A DNA stretch of 64,000 nt from Sphaerosporella brunnea (taxonomy: Eukaryota > Ascomycota > Pezizomycetes > Pezizales > Pyronemataceae). The notes under the pieces were generated by a model. That model saw only the letters and a list, made by a program, of their open reading frames with translations. It was not told where the DNA came from and ran no database searches. The position numbers and the translations under genes are program-made. Every line of letters starts with the position of its first letter. Positions within the stretch are counted from its first letter, which is position 1. Location of the stretch: NCBI GenBank assembly GCA_008704415.1, contig VXIS01000227.1, forward strand, positions 16,388 to 80,387, read 5' to 3'. This document shows positions 1 to 13,200 of the stretch, piece after piece.

Positions 1-2423
1 TGAAGGCCGAGGCTGGTGACGAAAACATGCTGCAAGCTGCAAGCTGCTGCTCCATGCAGTCGAGAACTCAAGAATCGCGATTCGGAGAGAGCCGATTTAA
101 AAGTATTGTCGGTTCCAATGTTTCGGGTCTGTTAACGTGGCCGATTGAATTCAATTCCCATCTGGAGACACAGCTTTCTGGAGTCTGAAGTGCTGATTCG
201 GTAATGCAGGACGTTGAAACAAACGCAACACGTGCGTCTCGCCAAGACAACTATGCACATGTGGTGACGATCAGTGATAGTATGCGTTGCATTGCACTTG
301 TGTCTGGTCTGCTAGATATCGTCAGTTATATACGATACAGAAGAAGGGAAGATTCGGGCTCCCATCGAAGATGTGGAAGAGGTGAAGATGTGGAAGAGGT
401 GAAGATGTGGAAGAGGTGAAGATGGATGTTTGCTCTGTGCGAGTGAGAGCATGTGTAGGTTCCTGCAATTGCAAGCCCAGACAAACCTGAACAAATTGGG
501 CACGCACAGACACTTGAAGCTTACTTTAGATATTTCGGCTGTCTTCCTCGCTGCTAGACGGCCTGGTAGATGCCGTGGACTCCTATCCCAGCTAAGTATT
601 ACCCCATCCGAGCTCAAAGCAACCACCAAAGCTTCCCCAACCCAGCCGTCGAGCACTCTCAACCAAATAGAGAGAGTTTGGGTTGCTTGCGAGCGGGTTT
701 TGTAGCCGGGCCATTGATAGCGAAAGTCTCCGAGAGTTCGAGCGGGGAAAGGATACGTTGCAACGCTGGACGAAGGATGCCAAGGGCTCCGAAAATTTGA
801 GCAGCGGGGCCGACATGCGAAGCCCAGTGGCAGAGACGTTGAGAGGACCTTTGAAGGTCGGATGTAGGAGGTTGAAAGGACGGGTGATAAGGGGCAGGAT
901 CCCTGGACCGTCCCGAGGTCATGTACTTGCTCTCCCCGAACGGCAGGCAGGTACCACCTTGTATGTGACACCCTGCAGTGGTACCGGCCGTCGAGAAAGA
1001 AAGAGCAGTTTTCCAGACCGAAGAGGCAAGATGGCGGTTTGAGTACTTTTTTCACAATGGTTCCAATGCTTATGCCGTGAGCCGGCCCCTTCGTTGTATC
1101 CAACGGCAATACACTAATCGGTCATATTCGCCACGGCTATTTGAGCATGACAGCTGAAAAGAGAGCTGCCACCGAGATTTTGCAAAAACGTACAAACATG
1201 CCATTGTCCATCGAAAAATCTCACTCAGCTGGACGAAAGGGTATAAACATAGCAATTCACTCTTTATTTTCCAAGGATCCTCGCTATCACCGGGCTCTTC
1301 TCAATCCATATCTCCCTCTGACAGGATGTGTCTTCGAGTATGTATTTCTCCGCGGCATCGAAAGCTACGAACCCTGACATATTCAGGTAAACTGGGCTCA
1401 GGTGCCTTTTCTGCAGTATATACCTCCCTTTTATCATTGGATTTTAAGCAATCGTCTGCATTAATTATGGGGAGAATTTATTAGCTGAGTATGATTGTAT
1501 GTATTGACGCCATAACTGTCTTCGATGTAGCATAAACATACCGCACCCCCGCTGAGGTCAAGGAAGCTAAGAGCGTGTCTTTGTCAAACAATAATCGGCA
1601 GCTTCGAGCACATCAGTGGGGGGCTTTGAAACAGCTTTAGCAGACTTTCAAGCCATCTGGGAATGCTCTGCAGCTTGGACTGATGACTCTAAAAACCCCA
1701 GCACCAAAATCTCAATCCGTGATGCCGCACTCTGAAAACAGCACTCTCCAGTGCTCAGATTTTGTTCTTTCAGCTTTGATAAGAATCATCACAAAGAGCT
1801 CTACTGTCGGGTGTAAATCCATCCCCCTGTTTGGCGAGATATGAAATGCATGATCAGCGGCCGCGGTGAATTGTCCAATTTTGGTGCAGTTGGATAAATA
1901 AAGTGCCGCAACTCTTGAGAACTGCGGGTCAGGTTAACATTTTGCTGCAGCGAGTGATAGGCTCTGACGTTCACAGCCAAACAGTCGTAATCCCCGTGAT
2001 TTATCAGTCCCGAAATATCAATCGTGGCCAGGCACTTGTCCTCAATAATCCAACAAAAAGGGACCCTCCTTCTATATACAGGTTGGTTGTTTAAATCCAC
2101 CCAGAGAGTTCAAAGATATTTCCTGCTGGTGGCGTGTCTCACTCTTTTGGAGTTCGCGTCAGCGGGTTTTGGTGTGAATTCAATTTTATCCATGATTTGG
2201 TGGCCGCGAATCGATTTGTGCAAATAAGGTTCCGAGTGCTCGTTTATGCGTTTTGTGTGCGGCTCCTAGGGTTGTAATGTGACTTGCAATTAGCTCCCAC
2301 TGCACACACTCCCGATCGCAGCCGTCAAGCCTAGCGATTTTGCAAGCAAGAACGAACGACGAAACGACGAAGTAACGACCGACGACCGAATCCCCGACAA
2401 CCCACCTTCGATAAACCGTCGCA
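1..2423. other. Intergenic, no supported gene
   Basis: I see no family-recognisable protein, splice pattern or RNA gene here. The longest open frame (minus strand, 312-1109) has no conserved motif and crosses a simple tandem repeat, so I do not call it. The last ~150 bases before 2424 are the presumed promoter and 5' leader of the eL29 gene and contain short GACGA/ACGA runs. Confidence 0.6.
368..426. repeat. Tandem repeat, 17-bp unit, about 3.4 copies
   Basis: The unit GATGTGGAAGAGGTGAA is repeated three times head to tail without a mismatch and then begins a fourth copy. No function is visible. Confidence 0.9.
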
Positions 2424-2830
2424 ATGGCCAAATCCAAGAACTCGTCCCAGCACAACCAGGCTAAGAAGGGTATGATTATGCCTGTCTACGGTCGGCAGCG
2501 AAGAGTAGGAGACTGATGGGGAGATTTCTTCGCGAAATACAGCCCACAGGAACGGTATCAAGAAGCCCAAGACCTTCCGCTACCCCAGCCTGAAGGGAAC
2601 CGACCCCAAGTTCCGCCGCAACCACAGGTGCGTTTGGGCTGTCGGATAAGCTTTCGTCGGAGCGTTTGACTGACATCTGGCGATAGACACGCTCTCCACG
2701 GAACCATGAAGGCTCTTGTACGTTAACCCACGCGCGATCACGATTACGACGACAAATTCCTTCTCCTCACGAAACGGAAGCTGACGATTCCTTACAGAAG
2801 GAGATCAAGGAGGGAAAGCGTGAGGCTTAA
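2424..2830 (+). CDS. rpl29: 60S ribosomal protein L29 (eL29)
   Basis: Small basic cytosolic ribosomal protein of the large subunit. Four exons join to 65 residues: 2424-2469, 2543-2627, 2687-2717 and 2798-2830. The protein starts [20 protein letters not shown] and continues with the family-typical [18 protein letters not shown] and [18 protein letters not shown]; it ends KEGKREA. All three introns (73, 59 and 80 nt) have GT-AG ends and restore frame exactly, and the length matches eL29 of other ascomycetes. The ATG chosen is the only one giving the conserved N-terminus. A small gene cut by three introns, the first shortly after the start, is common for fungal ribosomal-protein genes. Identification is from the family's characteristic sequence. 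Confidence 0.96.
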
Positions 2831-2854
2831 GCGCTTAATCGCGTTTGAGTAGCG

Positions 2855-3028
2855 ATCGGGCTTTCATCTTTGCACACATAGATACCGAGCTTATACGGTT
2901 TTCTACATTTCGAAATAAAGCCAAAGTATGAGCAAAACGAAACCCTTTCAAGTAAAATCGGCGAGGTGGTGAGTGAGAGCCAGTGAGGATGGGCTTATTC
3001 TTGCGTTTGGGGAACCTCATGGCATCCA
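2855..3028 (+). repeat. Left copy of a diverged inverted repeat
   Basis: This stretch just downstream of eL29 matches the reverse complement of 4263-4417. Shared blocks in the same order include CGGGCTTTCAT, ACATAGATA, TACGGTTTTCT, ACATTTCG, GGGCTTATT and AACCTCATGGCATCCA. The copies differ by substitutions and small indels (174 versus 155 bp), so they are old. Confidence 0.8.
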
Positions 3029-4262
3029 CCCCCGGGCTCTTTCGAGCAACGTCACACGATCTCCCTTTTCGACGGCGCGGAATGCTTCTTCCTCGAAACA
3101 AAAAAATGCGAATTACCGCTGTGACGGATCCTACCAGCAACTTTCGGCGGATCCCCTGCCCGACCGATTGATCGATCCGATCTTGAGACTATGAGAGACA
3201 GAAAAGGCATTTGTGTGTACAGCACCGATGATATCTTACCATCGCGAGCTGAAGGAATTATTTCTTCGTGCCAAAATCAACGACTCTGACCCTACGAGCG
3301 CCACCTCTTGATAGTTGGAGATTGGCGCACCGAAGGTCGGATACATTTTTGAGTTGGGAGTCCCGTTTTATACAGCAGTCACCGTGGACTGCATAGCATA
3401 TCGCATCGCCTTTGGCGGTGAGGATGCGTCTTCCATAGAGAATTGAATACATTTAAACCAACCAAAGCTCCTGAAGTTTGACAGCTTTAATCAGGTGAAC
3501 CGTGAACATTTTAGTCTAACCGAATTAATCTCGTTGAAGCTGTTCTATCTGATGAACCACGACCTGATTACAAGCAAACCACAACTCCCCAGAGGCCTGC
3601 AATCTTACGCTATCATATTGTACTAATAATCACCGCGGCCGCTCTCTTTCCTCCCGACGGAGACGAACCGCAGAAGCCAAAGATGCAGATGGCTGCAGCA
3701 CGAACGCTAGATGATTGTTTTCTGAAGTACATATAAGCATGTATAAAACGCTTGGATCCACCAAAGACAGAGCAACATGAACGCACCCTATTCTCTTGGG
3801 GACCAGCAGATCGTACATGAAGCTCAGCCAATACCGCAGCAAGCAAGCAAGGCCCCCCCCTTGACTCGGGTTGATTCCGCTTGGGACCTGGCTAGTACTA
3901 GTGCCATCTGCTTCTGGGAGGAGGAGGAGGAGGAGGAGGGAGCTTGAGCCATTTGCCTCTGTGCTTGCAGAGGTATATAGCTCGTCACCGCTTGCACTCA
4001 ATCTTTCCCTCTGAACGGGCAGTCTCCATTTCGGATTTGGTCCACGACAAGGAGAGGAACTGCCTCGGCGCTGAAAAAACGGACAAGCTTTCGTACATCC
4101 ATGCCAACATGTGTGTTATTGAGCGGCCACAGACCTTACCAAAGATGACCCCTTCAAACCGATGGAACTTGAAAGATAATGAGGAGGAACCGACCGGCAT
4201 GGGCTATTATTAACGATCAAGCTTGAGCCGGAGGCCTGGGGGTACTGGCGCCGGACCAGCGC
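3029..4262. other. Non-coding interior between inverted repeats
   Basis: About 1.2 kb without a convincing gene, bounded by the two inverted copies. It contains a C8 tract (3853-3860) and a short GGAGGA run near 3920. I see no transposase-like frame on either strand. It could be a decayed mobile element or simply sequence between two duplicated fragments. Confidence 0.5.
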
Positions 4263-4417
4263 TGGATGCCATGAGGTTTCCCCAAAGCAAAAATAAGCCC
4301 AGCCTCTCACTCTATATCTCGCCTGTTTTACTTAGTTTCGCTATTAATTTGGGTTTATTCCGAAATGTACCGGGAGAAAACCGTAGTTATCTATGTTTGC
4401 AAATATGAAAGCCCGAC
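4263..4417 (-). repeat. Right copy of the diverged inverted repeat
   Basis: Reverse complement of 2855-3028 with roughly three quarters of positions conserved by eye. Short open frames in both copies share DAMRFP, KNKP and LFRNV, but frame is not kept across the indels, so I do not call a gene. Confidence 0.8.
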
Positions 4418-5153
4418 CACTATCTCGCGCCGAGTGCCAACTGTGCTCGTACTGCAAGATTCACAAGCACACAGCACAGGCATAAGGCGTAAGGCGTAAG
4501 GCCAGCTGCATGCAATGCGCCCACAAAAAAACATACATAGATCCAATTCAGTCCATTGTTGTACTCATAACATCTCAAAAAGCACGAAAGAAAAAAAAAA
4601 CTCCCGAAAGAAAAAAAAACAAAAAAAGAGCAAAGTTCAACCTTTGAACGTTACTAGCAGCAAGGCAAAAATGAAGAACAAAAAGCAGGGTGGATACGCC
4701 GCAAATAAAAAACTCAAATTTAACGACAACAGCAATAGGAAAAGGAGTCAATGGAGGACGAATTAAACGGCTATCAGAAGGGTCAGCAGCCACGAACGTT
4801 GCAAGTTCCCACAAAAGTGTCCCAATGAGACAGGGGAACAAACACTGAGTAGCAGCAACCTTTTCTGCCGCATAGTAGAAAACGCCGGTCAACCCCAAAT
4901 AGCACATATGCAAAGAACAAAAAAAATAGTAACCTCTCTCAACGAAATCGAACAGTTCGACAAGAATGGCAACAAAAAGCAGAAAAGAAACCCGGAACAA
5001 GAGAAATGCCACAACCAGGTTAAACCTCCTTTTACGGCCCATCAATTTCTTGCAGGTTTAGAACCACAAGAACCGGAAGGAATGACAGGAAAAGGAAAAC
5101 CAAGTCGTAGTAGTGTCTCATCAAATCAAGACGCGCATAGTGTAACCCCTCGA
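4418..5153. other. A-rich intergenic, 3' flank of zinc-finger gene
   Basis: Adenine-rich low-complexity DNA (for example 4588-4627). The hydrophobic minus-strand frame at 4575-5045 is a by-product of A-richness on the plus strand. It probably holds the 3' untranslated region of the minus-strand gene that ends at 5154. Confidence 0.5.
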
Positions 5154-7183
5154 TCATGGATTGCGACGTCGCCGGCCACGGTTTCCACCCTCCGGACGTT
5201 GGGACAGGACCTCCCGAAGCTGGGGATCATCCTTGTCTTTATCCACGTGGTGGACTCTCACGTGCCTATCGTCGGTTAGTAGGGTCGCCCATCCACTAAC
5301 TTGGGCCTGGGCTTGTAGCTCACCTCTGCAAGTTGTCTGGCCTGGGATATTTATGCTCTTTATCTGGACAGAAGGGACAGATATATCCAGGCGAGGCATG
5401 GACAAGGCCATGACGAATCATCTCGTTTTTCCGTTTGAATCCCTTTCCTCCCTCTGCACGAGCACACCCCTTGACTGGGCAATAGTGCGGTCTGGCAGAC
5501 GAATGGACGTTGGCATGCGAGCTGCGGTACTAATTAAATATCACCATCAAACCCAAAATCGGAACGAAAGACTTACTTCAAGAGGTACTGTGTCTGGAAT
5601 GGGGGTGCCGTACACCCTTCGTGATCGCACTTGAAACCTCCGGTGGCTAAAGCCGCTGCATGGTTCCTGTTTCTGAGCGCAGGCGCAGGCGGTGGTGGGG
5701 GTGCAGGTGCAACTGGTAATTCGTCGGCCGACGGACTCCCCGCCAAGGTTTCGGCCGTGGGAGGTCCTCGAGGAGTCGACGCGTGATCTGAGTTGTACTG
5801 GAACTCAGACGACGCTGACAGCCTTCTTCCTTCGGGGCCAGAGTGCTGATATACCCCGCTCCGAGCAAAGAGGTTCGCGCTGTCCGGAGTCGCTGGCTGC
5901 GCATACGAAGACTGCGGACTGGCGGAATTATCCTTGTTGATCGGTGGGTAGTGCGTGTGCGTGTGCGTGTGCGTGTGCGTGTGCGTGTGCTCGTGATAAA
6001 ATCTGGCGGGAGTGTGTTCGTTTGGAATGAGAAACGGCTGGCGCTGCTGCGCGGTGAGGTGCTGCAGCGCTGGTCGCGGAGTGCCTTCAGAGCTGGACGG
6101 CGTAGGTAGGTGTGATGGTGATTGAGCTGCAGTTGGAAGTTTGTTAGATGATGAAATATGGTGGTTGGCCTGAACTTGTGGGTAGGCCATGCGGGAACCG
6201 TTCCAACCTTGCTGCGATGAATCGCCCTTGGTAGCAAGTTCCGCCAGGACCTCGATTGAGTTAATCGGCTGCAGGGTGTCGATTGAGTTAATCGAGTTAA
6301 TCGACGGTAGAGTGATATGCTTGTCATCTCGACTAGTCGGCGAGGAATTCTGTCCAATCATTGACGGTAAGCTGTTGAAGTTCGGCGATTCCGGAGACGA
6401 TGGATGATGACCCCATGCAGCACTGTTTACACCCGCATTTTGAGTAGAAAGAAATATGGCCCCACCGGCGAGACGCATAAGGCGCGTGGCAGCCCCGTCC
6501 GCACTGGTGAGTTCGCCTGTGGACTCATCCTGCTTTACAAGTTCCGGATCCACAGGGAGAGCCAACATCTCAACCTGACGGGATTCCACTTGATCACTAA
6601 CCTTGTCTCCCCCAGCGCTTGTGCTTGCAGCACCCCCATTTGCATCCAATTCGATGGGCTCCGTCGTTGGAGCTTGTTCAGTCTGAGCAGCGCTCTCGCT
6701 GTTGGCCGCGGCATCTCCTCCCTGTTTGTCATCATCACTGGTCTCTTGCACCCTTGCTTCTTCCTGTTCCGGTTCTCTCATATCGATATCAGGCCTTTCC
6801 TTGTCCTCACCCGGGTTATGCAATACCTCCGTGTCGGCTCCGCCGCTCCCGTCCTCCATCTCTTCGTCTTGATCTTCACAATCGCTGTCCTCGCCGAAGA
6901 GAGTCTGTTGCCCTGCTTTGAAGGCGACGTGGTGTTGGTCAGGAGCCAGAAAACTTATAAGAACGGCGTCTCCTCGTGAAGGAAGCACTTTGACTTTTTT
7001 CTGGTTCTTTGTTGGGGGAATGGTGACTGAGGAGTCTGAAGAGGGCGATCGTCCTCTGCTTCTGTCTGCTGGAGCTGCTTGGCAAAATGCTGCGAAGTCG
7101 GGATCTTCGTCGTGATTCGGAGTGGTATTCACGGCTGGAAAACTTGTACGAAATACCGTTTTGCGGAAGCGAAAGACACCCAC
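5154..7183 (-). CDS. C2H2 zinc-finger protein, probable transcription factor
   Basis: Nuclear zinc-finger protein of a fungal family with the fingers at the C-terminus. Exons recognised on the minus strand: (...7134 or further)-5577, 5521-5324 and 5265-5154, with introns of 55 and 58 nt. The large first exon encodes a disordered acidic, Ser/Pro/Gln-rich region containing SINSIN repeats and a His-Thr run encoded by a microsatellite. The fingers follow: FKCDHEGC, then across intron 1 NSHANVH, then HYCPVKGCARAEGGKGFKRK and MIRHGLVH, then YICPFCPDKEHKYPRPDNLQ, and across intron 2 RHVRVHH. The tail is basic (GGNRGRRRRNP). The 5' end is unresolved: the open frame reaches 7183 but starts there with GTG. 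A good acceptor (TTTTCCAG, exon edge at 7134) suggests an upstream coding exon I could not identify. DNA-binding role is inferred from the fingers. Confidence 0.88.
5951..5990. repeat. GTGTGC hexanucleotide microsatellite inside coding DNA
   Basis: About seven tandem copies of GTGTGC (plus strand). Read on the minus strand it encodes the alternating His-Thr run of the zinc-finger protein, so length changes in steps of 6 nt stay in frame. Confidence 0.95.
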
Positions 7184-10100
7184 AGAAGGTCTTTCTCACA
7201 AGTTGATCAAGACTTGACGCAGTCAGCCAGTCCTCACGCTGTGTAACGCACGCCTTGTGAGGAGCTGACCGTATGCTGCTGCTGCCCCAACGATCAGTCG
7301 TGAAAGATGATCGCAGTTGGCGCGGCGGCGACGACGACGACGACGTTATAAGTTCGGAGAAAAATGAAGTGTGGCCCGTTTTGATGAGGTTGAAATGACG
7401 GCGGTGGCGGGGGAAACGATTCTCGCGAGCGGTGATGCTTCGTGGTTGGGCTGAAAGCCTGACTAGGCTGCAGGTGCGCGGGGTTTCAGAAAACAGCTGC
7501 TGGATCTCGAGTGCAATAGGAAAATGGCTGATAGAGACGCTGGATGTCGCTGGATGTCCTGAAAGACTCATGGGTAACACATTAGCACTCGGCAAACATT
7601 CGACGATGGTGATGAGGAGAAGCCAAACGCTGTGGTGGTGCAAGGCGATAAGGCCAGAAAGAGAGAAACATGTTCGAGCCACAGGAACGAATGGTCGACA
7701 TCAAATGCGATATGCGCGATGGTTAAGCCACAGAAACGTGGTGCCATACAGTGCGGCTCATTTTTTCCCTTGTGAGAATGAGGCTCTGACAGCAAGCAAG
7801 CGGATCTTGAAATCAACGCTTACTTATGAAGCGGCTCTGGCAAGTCGTCTCGAGCCCTCGCCAGCAACCGGCAACGCGAGAAAAGGGAGTTGAGAGACTC
7901 ACGGATGTTAAAAGCGATCAGCAGTTGCGCGACTTTGCGCTGCGACGGACGGATAATGTCGGAAAAAGGAAAGATATCGCGTTTTGTTTTTTTCTTTTTT
8001 TTTGACGGCGGCCAGTCGTCTGCTCAGACGAGCGCGCTTTTTTTTTCGAAAATCGCAAAGCAATCGTCGACGGTATTTTTTTCAAATCTGCCGGTGATTT
8101 CTGGTGATGGGGTGGGTATTGGTGGGTCTGTGTTGGTGAGGATGAGGCTGAAAAGAAAAGGAGCCTCAAGTGTTCGGGGGTTGGGGTTTCTTCAGCGCGG
8201 GAAAAGGCACCAACCAATTAGAATTTAATCCACCAGGACTCGATTATTTGTGTTTTGTTTGGCAAGCAGCAGCCTAATCGGCCACTGCAGCCGTTTCCAA
8301 CAACACACGAGAAAATAAAAAAATATACACTTTATACTTCATACAAAAAAAAAAAAAACGAAAGACGAGGAGAGGGAGGAGAGGTTGATGGGTGGGAAGG
8401 GGGATCATTTCAGGGAAGGAAGGGAGACCTCGAGTAAATGTAAGAAACTGAAGGGGGTGGTGCAGGTGATGGTTAGTGCGGCTCAAGTCAAGACAAGATA
8501 CCACCGTGCCAGAATCCGGAGCTAAACTCGTCAAAGAAAACGACCGGAGCCTCGCGATCGGAACGTCAACGTGCTTTTAGAAGCACAGAAAACAGAAGAA
8601 CCACCACGTAAATTACGGCGTTGACGCCGTGTTATAGGTACTGAGCAACTAAGTACACGCTTCTTGGCTTCCTGCTGCACCCAGATTATCCTCGAAGCTC
8701 GATTTTAATCGTGATTGCCTAGCAGCACCCCGCGTTTGGGACACACGTTGCTGGCGGTGAAGGCTGAGGAGCCGCACCCCCCCCCCGTACTGACAGGAAG
8801 ACTTGTGCAACCAGAAAATTGACTTCCTGTTACTCACGTACGTACCAAGGTATGTACCTGCGCACGGCAGTTCAATTTTCGAGCTGTCACAGCCTGCGTC
8901 TTTGGTTTGTCTATGCACATGGCGACCAGGTATGTCTCTCTCCCACTGGTTGTCGATCTGTACGTATAGTAATTATACCTAATACTTCTCCACCCACTAT
9001 TTGACCCTTGGCTTTCGTCACAGGCTGCAGGCGACGTTTCGGGCTTTTTCTCCAGGACTCATCATAGCCCTTGTATTATACTCGATTCTAAATCATTGGC
9101 AGTATTCGACACAACCAAATACCGACTGCTGAAGCACTCCTCATGCTGGTCTCAGAGGCATAGCCTACTCCGATGACCAGCCCTGCGGAATCTACCATGG
9201 AGTGGGCCCTGAAATACATGAACGAAAAACATGCCATGCTTATATGATACTATGACGAAAGCTCGTTCATCATAGCCATCCAAAGGGTCAAGCAGCTTGC
9301 AAGACGATGGTCTTACCATTGTGTGGGGGAAAATGCCCATATGCTCCAAGAGGGTTACAGAACGGAAAGGAACCAGGTTGAAGATGAGGAGGTGACTAGG
9401 AGTACAAGAGTAAGGTCATTGAGGAAGGAGATGAAGGATAGCACAGGGAAAAAGGAATAATGAAAAAGAAGGCGGGGACGGGGAGCAGAACGCCGCACAG
9501 GAAAAGCTCGAGGGGAATGAAAACCCGGATAGAGTAGTTCGCTGTTACAAGATACTGCTTTCAACCGGTCTAGCCTTCAATCCGATGGCCCATCGTAAAT
9601 ATTCAGCCCCAAGTTTTCGTCCCATTTAGGAACAAAATCCACCTAACCCAACTCTTAGAATTCCTCTTCCTCCCCCTCCCTTGCCAACTAGGCGTTGTGC
9701 CATGCGCAGAATCGGATTCACATGTGTTTTCCAGCGATGTTTTGGTTATGTACTATGAGAATACATACATCAGGTCCTCGTTGTTCGGTTGAGTTGTTGA
9801 AGGCTTGCAAGAGACAACAGCCATAGGATGAATCTGAAGTACTTGATCAAGACCTTGAGGTTGTCCGCCTGCCCGGCTATAAAGACGAATTAGGAGAATT
9901 CGAAGGTCGGGAAATTCTTTTCCATGGATCCCAAGGTTTTATGTGCCAATAATAGTTCCGTAACGTCCGTCAACGGCGGGCGTCCCAAGAGTTAGATTAG
10001 GCTCGAGCTGTCGGATGTTGCCCCAGCAACGTTGTACTATGTTTCGATTCGACTTGGCAACAAAGCAACGAACTCTCAGCACCAACGCCAAATAACAACA

Positions 10101-10219
10101 TCACGAATTGCCAACACGACAAACGACAACAACAAAAACAAAGGCAAACTATCTCGTCCGCCACCACCACCACCCCCACCCCCCCAACCACCACCACCAC
10201 ACCCTCCCGACCTCCTGCA
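7184..10219. other. 3 kb intergenic between two divergent genes
   Basis: Divergent promoter and leader space for the minus-strand zinc-finger gene and the plus-strand IQ protein gene. It contains pyrimidine runs (7985-8010, 8039-8046), an A-run near 8345 and a C9 tract (8778-8786). Just before 10220 lies a CCA/CCC-rich leader (10160-10200). No coding sequence is supported; a missing first exon of the zinc-finger gene may lie within 7184-7900. Confidence 0.55.
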
Positions 10220-13200
10220 ATGTGGAGATATGTGTCTGATGACGAAGATGGCACTCCATGTCCCGTCCGAACCAGCGGCGGGAGCTCGTCGTACCTGGCA
10301 CCGGCCACATCTTTTCCCCTGGGAAGCGGTGACGAAGAAGACACCCAGGACATCGAATTCACGATTGCCTTGCCGGATGTTGAGCCATTCCTCACAAAAG
10401 ACACGCGTAAAAAAGAGCGGAAGGGCCTGAAAGAACCACCACGAAGAATGACAAACTATGTTTCTGCTCCCCGCCCCGAGACACGACACCACGAAGAGAA
10501 GAAAGAGAAACCAGCGGAGCGAATATCGACAGAAGACGCCCAGGGTGTTTCATTACAGACACAGGGGTACGGGCAAGGGCAGGAACTTCAGCAACCTTCG
10601 AGGATGGCACTTGGACTCGGAATGGGGGCTATTCGACCATCGCGTCGGAGGGTTAGTGCAATGCTGAAAGCGAAGCAGCAACAGCAACAGGATGAGAACG
10701 GAGGGCGAGGTTCGCTACCGGAACCACGACCCGCACGTGCGAGTCAAGAAAACACGAGGGCGGCAGCACTAGCAGAGAAAACTAGGAATACACCTATGGT
10801 GAAATTAGTGCAGACTCAATTGCTCGGAGAGAAAAAGCACTTGCAAGCACCGCCAAAACGGCATCTACCCACCCAGACTGCGATTTCGAAACGTCCGCAA
10901 CGGCCCGCCACGAGGGATAGAAACAGCGGAAAGGAGAATCTTCCGCCTGCTGCCGAGCGGAAACGTGCGGCCGACGGATCGCCGCCGAGGAAATCTATTC
11001 GGCTGTCAGATGATCCAGTACGCGTACCCATTAAAAAGCCTGCACCTGCCGCCGCCGCCCCTAAACCAGCTTTCGCTGCGATACCCAAAAATATCAACAA
11101 ATCCATTGAGATATCACGAAAAAGAAGTTCAGATGCCATCGAATTCAATGAAGACGACAATTACTCTTTCATTTCGAATGATAATGGTTCTCCAGGCTCA
11201 TTGCGATTGAAGAAGCGCACCAAAACATCTATCGGGAGTCTCCCGTCGCCGCCCCGGCTCACCAACGAGGAGGAAGCCGAGTTGTTGCCGCCGAGTGACC
11301 TTTTACTTCCCGGAGTTACATCATATCACCCCCGAGCTGTCAAAAAGCGTCCCTTGGACCCCGTTCTCGCGGAAGATATCGAGCGTTGTGAAATGTACGA
11401 AGAATCATGGCTTTCGGCACAGGAATCATCCGTCGCTCAACTCCTGAATCATCTCCTCGCAGAGTATTCTCCTACTCCGGTAGGCAAAAATAGGCTGGCA
11501 TTGAGAAAAGAGTTTCTATCAATGTATTCTGCAGCTCCATTCCCCGTCACTTACAACCGCGTTCATGCCAGCTTGCTTTACGGTGCATTGTCTATAGCTC
11601 AGCATATACTTGATAAAAGCTCAGTGGCCAGAATCGCTCGTCCTACCAACGCCAATGGACAATATTTTGGCTGGGGTGCGGATGTGGGAGCAAGGGAGAA
11701 ATTTATGGAATTGTTCGTGGGAAGCTATGAACAGTCCGCCTTGATCACTGCCCTAGAAGTTATTGTGGGAAGAGAGATGTTTGCATACGCACAGCCGGGC
11801 GAATCCGAGAAGAAGGTCATGGATACATTCATTGAACGGTATATTATAAAGTCCGAAGACATCCTCTCTAGTAATCCCGAGCCTGCACAGAAGAACAAGA
11901 AGGGTTCAAAAGCTGGGGGCAATACTGGAGAGGACGAAGATCGCGGCACACCCGCTTGGTTGCTGAGGCGTAGCTTGCTCAGAAGCTTTATGCTGATATT
12001 GCTCCTGGATAAAGCCAAGTCCCGAGGCCTCCTTGGAAGGCAATGTCTTTTCCAAGAGGTGAGCACCACCTGAATCATCGTCCATAAGAATTTGCTCTAA
12101 CGAAACCAGTCTTCTACACACAAGTCTTCTACATCTGTGCTCAAAGCATTGGCACGTTTACTTCTCCCGTCATTTGGGGACATAGTCAAGCCTTTGAGTC
12201 ATCTCAACTACACATTGGAAGCGATCCAGGATCCTCTTTCCGAGTACGACTATACAATATCAAATCTAGCCGTAGATATGAGAGATGGCGTTCGTCTTGC
12301 TAGAGTGGTGGAGGTGCTACTGCATTCCAAACGAAGGACCTCTTTAGCCGTGGGCCGGAATGCAGACGAAGAAGACTGGCCATTATCTCTTCACCTACAA
12401 TATCCCGCCACATCTCGAACTCAGAAAATGCATAATGTATCCCTTGTTCTCTCGGCGCTCGACAAAGCCGATGGTAACCCGAATTACATTGACGCCAAGG
12501 AAATCGTGGATGGATATCGTGAAAAGACGGTCGGATTGCTGTGGAGCCTTTTGAGCCAGCGCGGTCTAGGTTTGTTGTTGGATTGGGATACAGTGGTTAA
12601 AGAAATCAGGCGACTGGAGAAAGGCATATCCTCTTCCGGGTCAGACAAAGATGCGCGCATAGACATGGGCCTCGGCGGCCATAATCACATTGGCCTATTG
12701 AAGAACTGGGCTCGGTGCATCGCCAACAAACATGGCCTCACAGTTACAAATCTTACGACCAGTTTTGCAGACGGCAAGGTTTTCGAAGCAATCGTGAAAG
12801 AGTATGAACAGTATCTTCCATCATATGCCAAGGACGACAAGGAGGCGTCTTTAGCGGTCAAGCTCCGAGGAATTGGATGCAACTCGTATTTTGGTAAAGA
12901 TCCCGATGCCTAGGACCTCAAATGTAGCTGACGACCTCATAGCTGGCTTGTTTGATGTTCAAACCAACAGTGGCATAGTCTTCAAGCAAGACTTTGTAGT
13001 CGCTGGATTGGCATACCTGTGCTCCAGACTTGTGCAACCTTCTATCCAGGAGCGGGCTGCGATGGCCATCCAGCGAGCCTACCGCAACATGGTCTTCCGT
13101 GCCAATGTGCACAAGCGGATTAGTTTGCTCGTTATAGCTCACGGTTGCGCGGCGAAGGTCAACGTCAAGAATGCCGCAATCACTATCCAACGCGCCTTCC

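Noticed and set aside
312..1109. 265-codon open frame on the minus strand
   Set aside because: No conserved motif, odd composition, part of it encoded by the 17-bp tandem repeat, and no splice or start context supporting a gene.
4575..5045. 156-codon strongly hydrophobic minus-strand frame resembling a membrane protein
   Set aside because: Phe/Leu/Val richness is a by-product of A-rich plus-strand DNA; no orderly helix spacing or family likeness.
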